64,000 nucleotides of DNA. Source: JAHEDH01 sp963753285. GTDB taxonomy: Bacteria; Actinomycetota; Acidimicrobiia; Spongiisociales; ZC4RG35. The notes beneath the pieces are model-generated. The model made no database searches and was not told the DNA's origin. It worked only from the letters and a program-made list of their open reading frames with translations. Positions 19,624 to 27,286 of this stretch are shown here, one piece after another; the first letter of the stretch is position 1; every line of letters starts with the position of its first letter. Location of the stretch: NCBI GenBank assembly GCA_963753285.1, contig CAVWBT010000010.1, positions 248,001 through 312,000 of the forward strand, given 5' to 3'. The position numbers were made by a program, and so were the translations under genes.

Positions 19624-20828
19624 CCCGGGTCATCGACGCCGTCGAACAACGGCACGACTCGTCGCCGAGTGTCGTGATCCGTTCGCCCGGACGAGTGAAC
19701 CTGATCGGGGAGCACACCGACTACTCGCTGCTCCCCGTCATGCCCTTCGCCATCGACCAGGCCGTCTACATCGCAGTCTGCGAAGGACCGGACGGCATCG
19801 AAGTGGATTCGCTCACCCACCCCGACCCCGTGACGATCGAACTCGGGGGGGACCGATCCGAGCTCACCGGATGGCACCGGTACTTCGCCGCCGCCGTCGA
19901 CGTTGTCGGATTCGTCGGCGGCGCACGAGTCCTCATCGATGCCGACCTCCCCGCAACCGGTGGTCTGTCGTCGTCGTCTGCCTTCACGGTCGGCGTGTTG
20001 ATGGCACTCGGGACCTTCGCAGGTGACCCCCCGCAACGAGAGGAACTGCCGGAACTCGCGCTCGCCGCAGAGCGCTCGATCGGTGTGGAGAGCGGGGCTA
20101 TGGACCAGACCGTCATCTCGTTGGCGACCGAGGGGCATGCGCTCCGGATCGACTTCGACCCGTTCGGGACCAGGCACGTCCCCATCTCCGAGGATCTCGG
20201 AATCGTGGCCGCCTATTCCGGACGGGCGGCGCCGAAAGGCGGCGACGCCAACCACGCCTACAACTCCCGGGTGGTGGCCTGCCGTGCCGCCGCGATGCTG
20301 TTGGCCGCGGAGGAGGGCGTCGACCCCGGAAGCCCGCCGGTGCTGTCGAAGGTCCGTTCGTCGAACCTGGTCGAGACGCTCCCGACCGAGGCGAGCGCGG
20401 CCTCGGTTGCAGAGCGCCTCGGCGTCGACGTGGGCCGGATGGTCAGGCTCACGGCGACCGAGTTCGATCCGGACGTCGAGCTTCCGATCCAGAACGTCGC
20501 CGCCCATGTGCTGTCGGAGGCGAAGCGGGTCGACGAAGCCGAGGCGGCGCTCATGGCCGAGGACTACATCGAACTCGGCCGGCTGTTGGATGCCTCCCAC
20601 GAGTCACTCGGGCACTTCGGTGCGACGTCGCCTGCGCTCGACCGGCTCACCGGGGCGATGAACCAGGCGGGCGCCTACGGGGCTCGGCTCACCGGCGCAG
20701 GATTCGGCGGCTATGCCATCGGCATCTGCGCACTCGACCGCATCGACGCGGTGATCGAGGCCTCCGAACAGGCAACCGGCGGCCCGGCATTCCGGGTGCG
20801 GCCCTCGGCGGGCGTGTCCGGAGTCTGA
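19611..20828 (+). CDS. galK: galactokinase
   Basis: 405 residues, GHMP kinase. N-terminal 'GRVNLIGEHTDYS' is the galactokinase signature, 'GGLSSSSAFTVGVL' is the ATP-binding GHMP motif, 'GVESGAMDQTVISLA' carries the catalytic Asp, and 'GARLTGAGFGGYAIG' is motif 3. Converts galactose to galactose-1-phosphate. Start chosen at the ATG giving the family N-terminus, which overlaps the previous gene. No other Leloir gene is in the window; a related sugar substrate cannot be excluded. Confidence 0.88.
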   Translation: MDALTRVIDAVEQRHDSSPSVVIRSPGRVNLIGEHTDYSLLPVMPFAIDQAVYIAVCEGPDGIEVDSLTHPDPVTIELGGDRSELTGWHRYFAAAVDVVGFVGGARVLIDADLPATGGLSSSSAFTVGVLMALGTFAGDPPQREELPELALAAERSIGVESGAMDQTVISLATEGHALRIDFDPFGTRHVPISEDLGIVAAYSGRAAPKGGDANHAYNSRVVACRAAAMLLAAEEGVDPGSPPVLSKVRSSNLVETLPTEASAASVAERLGVDVGRMVRLTATEFDPDVELPIQNVAAHVLSEAKRVDEAEAALMAEDYIELGRLLDASHESLGHFGATSPALDRLTGAMNQAGAYGARLTGAGFGGYAIGICALDRIDAVIEASEQATGGPAFRVRPSAGVSGV

Positions 20829-20843
20829 TCGGGAATGGGCCGG

Positions 20844-20849
20844 TAGGGT
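20844..20849 (+). promoter_or_regulatory. TAGGGT -10-like box before ATG 20856
   Basis: TAnnnT hexamer ending 6 nt before the start of the UGA-containing peroxiredoxin-like gene; supports ATG 20856 and thus that the TGA at codon 35 lies within the gene. Confidence 0.45.
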
Positions 20850-20855
20850 GCCGGC

Positions 20856-21533
20856 ATGGCGAACGACGCAACCCTCATCGACCAGGCCGGCAGACCATGG
20901 AGGCTCTCCGAGCAACTCGACGGCGCGGCGCTGCTGGTCTTCCTACGCGGCGACTGGTGACCGTACTGCAACGGCCAGCTGGTCAGCCTGGCATCACGAC
21001 ACGACGAGTTCCTCGCGGCCGGCGCACGGCTGTTCGGGGTGAGCATCGATTCGCCCGCCCAGAACGCCGCCATGGTCGAGAAGCTCCTCCTTCCGTTCCC
21101 GTTGCTGTCCGACCCAGACCGCAGCCTGATGATCGAGCCGATGGGTGTCGCCGACCCGAACGATGTCCGCCGGCTCGCCAGACCGGCGATGATCCTGGTC
21201 GGAACCGAGGGATCTGAACACTGGCGGTTCGTGTCGCGGGACTTCGCCGACCGGCTCCCCAACGACGAGGTCCTCGAGCACGTCAGACAACTCGGTCTGC
21301 CATCTGCAACCCAGCCGCCGCCAGACCTCGGTCCCGTCGAGCCGGGGGAGAGGGCGATGCCGTTCGAAGGTCTGTTCCACTACCTCAGGGGTGCCCGTTT
21401 CGCCGCGCTGGCCATGGGTCTGCGACACAAGGACCTCGGCGAGGTGATCAAGGAGGACTCGAAGGCGTACGTCGCCGAAATGGACGAGATGCTGGAGGCG
21501 GTGAAGTCGCTCACCGAGCGTCGCCAACGATGA
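20856..21533 (+). CDS. peroxiredoxin-like protein, probable selenoprotein (in-frame UGA at redox position)
   Basis: 225 residues if TGA at 20958-20960 (codon 35) is read as selenocysteine. The protein is an AhpC/TSA-type thioredoxin fold: 'LLVFLRGDW-U-PYCNGQL', where relatives have RGxWCPYC, so UGA replaces the first Cys of the CxxC and the second Cys is kept. The frame is open for 190 codons after the TGA with normal family content ('LFGVSIDSPAQNAAM', 'FPLLSDPDRSL'). A SECIS-like hairpin follows the TGA. Otherwise it would be a gene broken by one substitution. selA-selD are not in the window. Start fixed by ATG and TAnnnT box. Confidence 0.7.
20974..20992 (+). promoter_or_regulatory. SECIS-like hairpin downstream of in-frame TGA
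   Basis: GCCAG/CUGGC stem (5 bp) with loop CUGGUCAGC. The loop contains GGUC at +21 to +24 after the UGA; in the E. coli fdhF SECIS the loop GGUC lies at about +19 to +22. Position and loop fit a bacterial SelB-binding SECIS, although the stem is short and bacterial SECIS elements vary. Confidence 0.5.
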
Positions 21534-21588
21534 TCGATGGCCGGGCTCTCGGCCCGGCCATCGTACGTATCGGTGTTGGTGAAGACGC

Positions 21589-22479
21589 TCAGTTCTTGTC
21601 GACGAGCACGACCGTGTAGTCGTCAAAGGGTGATCCGCCGAAGTCGACGGCGTTCACGGCAGCGATCTGGCTGCCCTTGGCCGCGATCGTCGTCGGGATG
21701 TTGAATGCAGGATCGGTGATCGTGTCGACGATCGTGCCCGACGTGAGCGTGCCGGACAGCTTGATCTTGGCGATCTGGTTCAGCCTGTTCTGCATCACGT
21801 ACAGCGTCCTGCCTTCGAGCAGGATCCCGTCACCGGAGACAACGGTGTCGCCACCGAGATCGATCAGCGCACTCTCACCGGTCTCGGGATCGACCGTGTA
21901 CAGCTCTCCCTTCGACGAGTTGACGATGATGAGGGTCCCGCCGTCGGCGGTGGCCTCGATGCCGTTCGTGTTGAAGCCCGGCACGAAGGCTGCTGCAGGC
22001 CCGCTGAGCGAGATCACCTCGACACCGTCGGATCCGTCGGCGCTCACGCGATAGAGCACTGGAGCGAACGAGTTCGTGAAGTAGACCGAGTCGCCCGCCA
22101 CGATGGCGTCGTTGACGAATCCGAGCCCGAAGTCGTACGTGTTGACCGTCTCACCGGTCCGGCTGTCGTAGGCGGCTGCACTCCCTGACGGACCGCCGGC
22201 GGCCCAGACGAACTTGGTGGCGTTGTCGTACGCCAGGCCAACCGAGGGAACGATTGCTGGTTCGGTGACCAGGTAGCTCGTCTCGCCGGTCCGGTAGTCG
22301 CCGACGACGATCTGACCAGTGGTCAGCGAGCCGGTGTAGAAGGTGTTGCCGTCGCCACTGACGATGCCTTCTGGCGCCAATCCGTTGGGGGAATTCCCGG
22401 CGGGCAGTGCGATGATCGACGGGAAGGACGCCGCCGCCATCGACAGGACCGCGACGACCGAGATGATCATTGTGCGCAT
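21589..22479 (-). CDS. secreted beta-propeller-like protein (SMP-30/NHL-type)
   Basis: 296 residues. N-terminal signal peptide ('MRTMIISVVAVLSMAAASF'). The rest is repeated ~45-residue strands with 'GIVSGDGNTFYTGSLTTGQIV', 'GLAYDNATKFVWAAGG', 'GIEATADGGTLIIVNSSKG' (shown in parts), as in SMP-30/gluconolactonase-like six-bladed propellers. Probably exported. The start follows GAGAGGAGAG. Catalytic metal ligands are not evident, so an enzymatic role is uncertain. Confidence 0.65.
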   Translation of the reverse strand: MRTMIISVVAVLSMAAASFPSIIALPAGNSPNGLAPEGIVSGDGNTFYTGSLTTGQIVVGDYRTGETSYLVTEPAIVPSVGLAYDNATKFVWAAGGPSGSAAAYDSRTGETVNTYDFGLGFVNDAIVAGDSVYFTNSFAPVLYRVSADGSDGVEVISLSGPAAAFVPGFNTNGIEATADGGTLIIVNSSKGELYTVDPETGESALIDLGGDTVVSGDGILLEGRTLYVMQNRLNQIAKIKLSGTLTSGTIVDTITDPAFNIPTTIAAKGSQIAAVNAVDFGGSPFDDYTVVLVDKN

Positions 22480-22528
22480 GTTCTCTCCTCTGATTGCACT
22501 GTGGGATGGTCGACGGGCTGTTACCCGA

Positions 22529-23145
22529 TCAGCCGAATCTGACACCTGAGATGTCGATCGGCTTCAGACCGACGTCGAACTCGATCCGGTCGGACCCGTC
22601 GGCAACACCGAGGATCGGTATCGCCGGCGTCAGGCCCGAATTCGACCCGAACGATCCGCCTGACTCCGTTCGGGTGCCGCAGATGAGGTCGGAACCAGAC
22701 GGCCTCCGGGGTGTGATGAACACAGAAGAACTGTTGCGGGTGCCCCGTGATCGGCAGCAGGGTGAAGCCGGCGGTCAGCTCCGATCCATCGGTTCGGGGC
22801 GCCGGCCGGCTGAACCACGTCGGTTCGCCCGCATCGAGTCCTGCATCCCTGACCTCGGATCCGGCGTCGACGACCGATGTCGCCCGACAGGCGAAGTGGC
22901 TGAACCCGCTCCGCTCCGCCTGCGAGGTGGTCGGCGACCCGTCTCGCGAAACCGACTGCTGGGATTCGAGTTGGATCGACGACGGTGACCAGTTCGATGT
23001 AGACGCGTTCGAACACGACGAGCCGGTTGGCGGTGCCGAACGGGTGCGCTGCCTCGGGGGTGACGACGAATCCGAGGTCGGCGAGCGCACCGGCGGCCGC
23101 GTCCAGCTCGGCGACGGGAAGGACCAGATGGTCGAGCTCGGTCAT
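22529..23145 (-). pseudogene. glyoxalase-like (VOC) protein, two or more frameshifts
   Basis: Pieces of one glyoxalase_3-like protein lie in successive frames: 'MTELDHLVLPVAELDAAAG' and 'FGTANRLVVFERVYIELVT' (22930-23145), then 'RSGFSHFACRATSVVDAG' to 'GHPQQFFCVHHTPEAVW' (about 22690-22915), then a final piece ending 'DRIEFDVGLKPIDISGV' (22529-22640). Frame changes near 22920 and 22650. It overlaps the glycosylase stop by 4 nt, as an intact operon gene would, which favours recent damage or sequence error. Confidence 0.65.
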
Positions 23146-23774
23146 GTCGCACCCGGGGCGGATCGATTTCGAGACGACAGGTAGCCGTGCCAGAGGATCT
23201 GGGCCGCGATGGTGCGGAGCGGGCGCCATCGTTCGCCGATCTCTCCCAGGACGACCGGACCGGGGACGGCATCCAATCCAAGTGCCTCGGCCGTGGCCAC
23301 CTGGAGCGCGCGATCGCCGATCGGCCAGATGTCGGACCGCCCCAGGCTCGACATGAGGAACACGTCGGCGGTCCAGGAGCCGATCCCGGGCACCTCGGTC
23401 AGGGCCGTGCGAACCTCGTCGTCCTCCAGGGTGGCGAGCGCCGCCGGATCGAGACGCCCGTCGAGCACTCGGGCCGCCAGTTCGCGGGCGTACCGGGTCT
23501 TCTGCCTGCTGAATCCGACGTCACGGAGTTGTTCGTCCGAGAGATCGGCCAGATCGGCGGGCCCGACACCTGAAATCAGCCCGTCGAGCCGGTCGTAGGC
23601 GGCTCTGGCCGAGTCGAGGGAGACCTGCTGTTCGAGGATCAGCAGGATCAACGTCTGAAACGACGCCGGCCGGACGAAGCGTTGCGGGAGCCCGTGATCG
23701 TCGACGATGCGTCCGAGGTGAACGTCGGACGAGGCGAGGCGGTCGACCGCCGACCGGAAGGTCTCGGCATCCAT
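23142..23774 (-). CDS. HhH-GPD DNA glycosylase (3-methyladenine type)
   Basis: 210 residues. Helix-hairpin-helix 'LTEVPGIGSWTADVFLM' followed by the catalytic Asp in 'IWPIGDRALQ', as in AlkA/MPG-like glycosylases that remove alkylated bases. 'FQTLILLILEQQVSLDSA' is the usual helical core. No [4Fe-4S] cysteines at the C-terminus, so it is not an EndoIII type. Precedes and overlaps the broken VOC gene. Confidence 0.88.
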   Translation of the reverse strand: MDAETFRSAVDRLASSDVHLGRIVDDHGLPQRFVRPASFQTLILLILEQQVSLDSARAAYDRLDGLISGVGPADLADLSDEQLRDVGFSRQKTRYARELAARVLDGRLDPAALATLEDDEVRTALTEVPGIGSWTADVFLMSSLGRSDIWPIGDRALQVATAEALGLDAVPGPVVLGEIGERWRPLRTIAAQILWHGYLSSRNRSAPGAT

Positions 23775-23802
23775 GGCTTAGGAGTCTGCCACGGCTGGTC
23801 GG

Positions 23803-23808
23803 TAGTCT
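23803..23808 (+). promoter_or_regulatory. TAGTCT -10-like box before ATG 23816
   Basis: TAnnnT hexamer ending 7 nt before the lutA start; probable promoter of the lut operon. Confidence 0.4.
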
Positions 23809-23815
23809 GGCCGGC

Positions 23816-24535
23816 ATGGTGGTGCAGCTGTTCGTCACGTGTCTGGTGGATGGTTTCGCGCCGCAGGTCGGCAGGGCGACCGTCGCGGTGCTCGAGTCCA
23901 ACGGGCAGACCGTGGAGTTCCCGGTCGACCAGACCTGCTGTGGGCAGCCCGCCCTCAACGCCGGGGTTCGTGACGACGCCCGCGCGATGGCGGCTCACAC
24001 GGTTGCCGTACTCGATGAGACGGATGGCCCGATCGTCGTCCCGTCGGGATCGTGTGCCGAGATGATGATCCACCGCTATCCCGAGCTGCTGTCGTCGGGG
24101 CCCGAGGCTGCCGCAGCCAAACGAGTGGCCAATCGCGTTCGCGAGCTCACACAATTCCTCACCGACGACCTCGGGATCGAAGTCCAGGCGCAGGGATCCG
24201 GGACGGTGACCATCCACAAGTCGTGCCACGGACTCCGGGGGCTCGGCATCGACACCGAGATCGAATCACTCGTCGACGGCGTCGACGGCATCGAGCGATG
24301 CGAGTTGCCAGGCGCCGACGAGTGCTGTGGGTTCGGCGGTCTCTTCTCGATCGAGCTTCCGGAGGTCTCGTCGGCCATCCTGCAGACCAAGATCGACAAC
24401 ATCATCGCCTCGGGCGCCGACACCGTCGTGGGCGGCGACATCAGCTGTCTCATGCACATCGGCGGTGGCCTGCATCGCCAGGGGGCGAACGTCGAAACCC
24501 GCCACGTGGTCGAACTGCTGGTCGACGAGACATGA
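23816..24535 (+). CDS. lutA: LutA/YkgE-type (Fe-S)-binding lactate oxidation protein
   Basis: 239 residues with two CCG-type motifs: 'DQTCCGQPALNAG' and 'ADECCGFGGLFSIE', plus 'SGSCAEMM' and 'HKSCHGLRGL', matching the heterodisulfide-reductase-type cysteine-rich domains of LutA. Together with LutB and LutC it oxidises L-lactate to pyruvate. First gene of a tight operon; its stop overlaps the lutB ATG by 4 nt. A TAGTCT box lies 7 nt upstream. Confidence 0.9.
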   Translation: MVVQLFVTCLVDGFAPQVGRATVAVLESNGQTVEFPVDQTCCGQPALNAGVRDDARAMAAHTVAVLDETDGPIVVPSGSCAEMMIHRYPELLSSGPEAAAAKRVANRVRELTQFLTDDLGIEVQAQGSGTVTIHKSCHGLRGLGIDTEIESLVDGVDGIERCELPGADECCGFGGLFSIELPEVSSAILQTKIDNIIASGADTVVGGDISCLMHIGGGLHRQGANVETRHVVELLVDET

Positions 24536-25924
24536 CGCCGGTCACGTTTCGCGAGCGGTCGACCAGAGAGCTCGGCACCCAGAAGGTGGTCAACATCGGC
24601 AAGGCCACTCGACGGAAGACCGCTGACCGACTCACCGCCTCTGCCGCCTACCCGCCGATGGAGGCTATGCGCGATCGGGCTCGGGAGATCCGGCTCCAGA
24701 CGCTGGCGAATCTCGAGCGAGTACCTCGCCCAGTTCGCCGATGCGGTGGAGCGAGCCGGCGGGCACGTCTACTTCGCCGGCGACGCCGACGAGGCCAACC
24801 GCTACGTTTCCCAGCTGGCGGCCGATCGAGGCGTGCGCTCGATCGTGAAGTCGAAGTCGATGGTCACCGAGGAGATCGAGCTCAACCATCATCTCGAGTC
24901 GAACGGTCTCGACGTCGTCGAGACCGATCTCGGGGAGTTCATCGTCCAGATCTCGGGGGATCGGCCGGTGCACATCATCTCACCGGTGATGCACAAGAAC
25001 CGCTACGAGGTCGCCGAGCTGTTCGCCGACGTGCTCGGCATGGAGTACAGCGACGATCCGGTCGCACTCAACGCCGCTGCACGGCAGCACCTCCGATCGA
25101 TCTTTCTCGGCGCCGACATGGGGATCTCCGGCGTCAACTTCGGGGTCGCCGACACCGGAACCATCTGCACCGTCACCAACGAGGGGAACGCCCGCCTCAC
25201 CACCACGGCGCCGCGTATCCATGTGGCGATCATGGGCATGGAGCGGCTCGTGCCGAACGCCGGCGACCTGACCGTCATGCTCGAAGTCCTGGCCCGATCG
25301 GGGACCGGCCAGGCGCTCACCGTCTACACCAACATGATGACCGGGCCACGGGCGCCGGACGAACAGGACGGTCCGGACGAGCTGCACGTCGTCATCCTCG
25401 ACAACGGCCGGAGTCGAGCCCTCGCCTCCTCCTCGGCGGAGATCCTCGCCTGCATCCGCTGCGGCGCGTGCCTCAACGTGTGCCCGGTGTTCCGCGAGGC
25501 CGGCGGGCACGCCTACGGCGGTGTCTATCCCGGCCCGATCGGTGCCGTTCTCACACCGGCATTGTTCGGTCACGACGAATGGGGCGATCTTCCGTTCGCG
25601 TCGTCGCTGTGCGGCGCCTGCAAGGACGCGTGCCCCATCCGCATCGACATCCCGAGCCTGTTGCTCGAACAGCGAGCCGAAGCCATGAACCGGCGCGGCG
25701 GCGAGTTCGCCTGGTTGAAGCCGGGCATGGCCGCCTACCGCCGAATCGCCACGAACCCGGTGCTGTGGCGCGGATTCCTGGCAGCCGGGGGCGTGTTCGG
25801 CAAGGCATCGGGAGATTGGGTGACGCGGCTCCCGTTCCACGCCGGCAACTGGACGAGCACGCGTGACCTGCCGGCCCCGGCGACACAGTCGTTCCACTCG
25901 TGGTGGAAGGAGCATCGGGCCTGA
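24532..25924 (+). pseudogene. lutB: lutB, lactate oxidation iron-sulfur protein, one frameshift
   Basis: About 464 residues when joined. 24532-24717 encodes the N-terminus ('LGTQKVVNIGKATRRKTADR'), then a +1 shift near 24718 leads to 'EYLAQFADAVERAGGHVYF' and the rest. LUD domain first, then [4Fe-4S] motifs 'CIRCGACLNVCPVF' and 'CGACKDACPIRIDIP'. All catalytic features are intact and the operon context is perfect, so a one-base sequence error is as likely as a real mutation. An alternative ORF starting at 24746 would lack the N-terminus. Confidence 0.85.
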
Positions 25925-26568
25925 TGGAACGGTCCGAGTTCCTCGCGCGGGTCGCGACCGCCCAGGCGGCGGCGATCCTGCCCGACCACCCCGCCGAGGA
26001 CCCCGGGCAGTGGGTTCCGGACCTCCCCGAAGTCGATCTTGTCGGCCGGTTCGTCGAGATGGCCGAGAAGATGGCCGCCGAGATCCACACCGATCCGGTC
26101 GACGACGTCATCGCAGAGGTCATCGACCGATACGACATCGAGAACTACATCAGCTGGGACGCCGATCGCATCGAAGGACTCGACCGGCTCCCCGACGGGC
26201 TCCGACGAATCGTCACGGAGACACCCCGTGGCCCCGAAGGGCGAACCGAGCACAACGCCGGATACATGGACTGCCAGCTCGGGATCACCGGTGCCGAGGC
26301 CGCCTTCGCCGAGACCGGCACGATCGTGGTCAGATCCGGGCCCGGACAGCCCCGGATGGCTTCGCTGGTGCCACTCGTCCACATCGCCGTCCTCCGCAAG
26401 GACCGGGTCTTCCGATCGGCCTCACACTGGGCGGCAGACCCGTCTGCGCCAATGTCCGAAGGCTCGAACGTCGTCTTCATCACTGGGCCATCGAAGACGG
26501 CAGACATCGAATCGATCGTCACCCTCGGCGTGCACGGGCCGAAGCACCTCCACATCGCGTTGGTGTGA
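25924..26568 (+). CDS. lutC: LutC-type LUD-domain protein
   Basis: 214 residues. Third component of the lactate utilization system. 'GITGAEAAFAETGTIVVRSGPGQPRMASLVPLVHIAVL' (in parts) and 'VVFITGPSKTADIESIVTLGVHGPKHLHI' are typical LUD-domain segments. Start overlaps the lutB stop (TGATG). Same role as LutC of Bacillus inferred from synteny. Confidence 0.88.
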   Translation: MERSEFLARVATAQAAAILPDHPAEDPGQWVPDLPEVDLVGRFVEMAEKMAAEIHTDPVDDVIAEVIDRYDIENYISWDADRIEGLDRLPDGLRRIVTETPRGPEGRTEHNAGYMDCQLGITGAEAAFAETGTIVVRSGPGQPRMASLVPLVHIAVLRKDRVFRSASHWAADPSAPMSEGSNVVFITGPSKTADIESIVTLGVHGPKHLHIALV

Positions 26569-26626
26569 CCCTCCCGCCATATGTCGGCCATATCTGGTCT
26601 TGATGCTGGTAACAGCCGCGCTCTCG

Positions 26627-26632
26627 TACGTT
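26627..26632 (+). promoter_or_regulatory. TACGTT -10-like box before ATG 26639
   Basis: TAnnnT hexamer ending 6 nt before the lipoprotein start; probable promoter of the six-gene export/two-component operon. Confidence 0.4.
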
Positions 26633-26638
26633 GGTTCG

Positions 26639-27286
26639 ATGATGCTGACGAATAGGAACCGCCGAACGCTTTCGATCGCCGTTGCAGTGACCCTCGTCGT
26701 CGCCGCCTGCGGTGGCAGCGAGACCGAGGACACCGGGTCGGGGCTCGCCACGCTCACCGACGACACTGCAGCGACCGAGACCACCGCCGCCCCCGCAGAG
26801 CAGAGCGACGAAGAAGCCCTGCTGGAGTTCTCCGACTGCATGCGCGAGAACGGCGTGCCCGATTTCCAGGATCCGATCATCAATGCCGACGGGTCGATCG
26901 AATTCATCCCACCGGCAGGCGCCGGTGACGGAACCGGCCCGTCACCGGAGCTGACCGAAGCGTTCGAGACCTGCTTTCCGTTGCTGGAGGGGGTTGCGCT
27001 GGGTCCGGGCGGCCAGGACTTCGACATCACCGAACTCCAGGACGATCTCCTCCTGCTCGCCGAATGCCTCCGAGACAACGGGCTCGATGCCGACGACCCA
27101 AACATCCTCGAGAGCTTCGGCGGCAACCAGGGAGACGGCCCACCGCGCGGAATCGCATCGCTGTTCGGGGACAACGTCGACCTGACCGATCCGAAAGTGA
27201 TCGGGATCATCGAGTCCTGCGCCGAGAAACTCGACCTCGCCGGACCCGGAGGTGGGCCGGGCGCGGGACCAGGGAATGGCGGATGA
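26639..27286 (+). CDS. lipoprotein of ABC-export operon
   Basis: 215 residues. Signal peptide and lipobox 'VVAAC', Thr/Ala linker, then a domain with two similar parts: 'FSDCMRENGVPDFQDP' and 'LAECLRDNGLDADDP', each containing one Cys. Proteins with such CMRxNGVPDFPDP motifs are often encoded with MacB-like exporters in actinobacteria. C-terminus is Gly/Pro-rich. Stop overlaps the next ATG. Probably an extracytoplasmic partner of the transporter; not proven. Confidence 0.7.
   Translation: MMLTNRNRRTLSIAVAVTLVVAACGGSETEDTGSGLATLTDDTAATETTAAPAEQSDEEALLEFSDCMRENGVPDFQDPIINADGSIEFIPPAGAGDGTGPSPELTEAFETCFPLLEGVALGPGGQDFDITELQDDLLLLAECLRDNGLDADDPNILESFGGNQGDGPPRGIASLFGDNVDLTDPKVIGIIESCAEKLDLAGPGGGPGAGPGNGG

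Noticed and set aside
24746..25924. Separate short lutB starting at 24746
   Set aside because: The upstream frame from 24532 encodes the missing conserved N-terminus and overlaps lutA as expected; a frameshift joins them.
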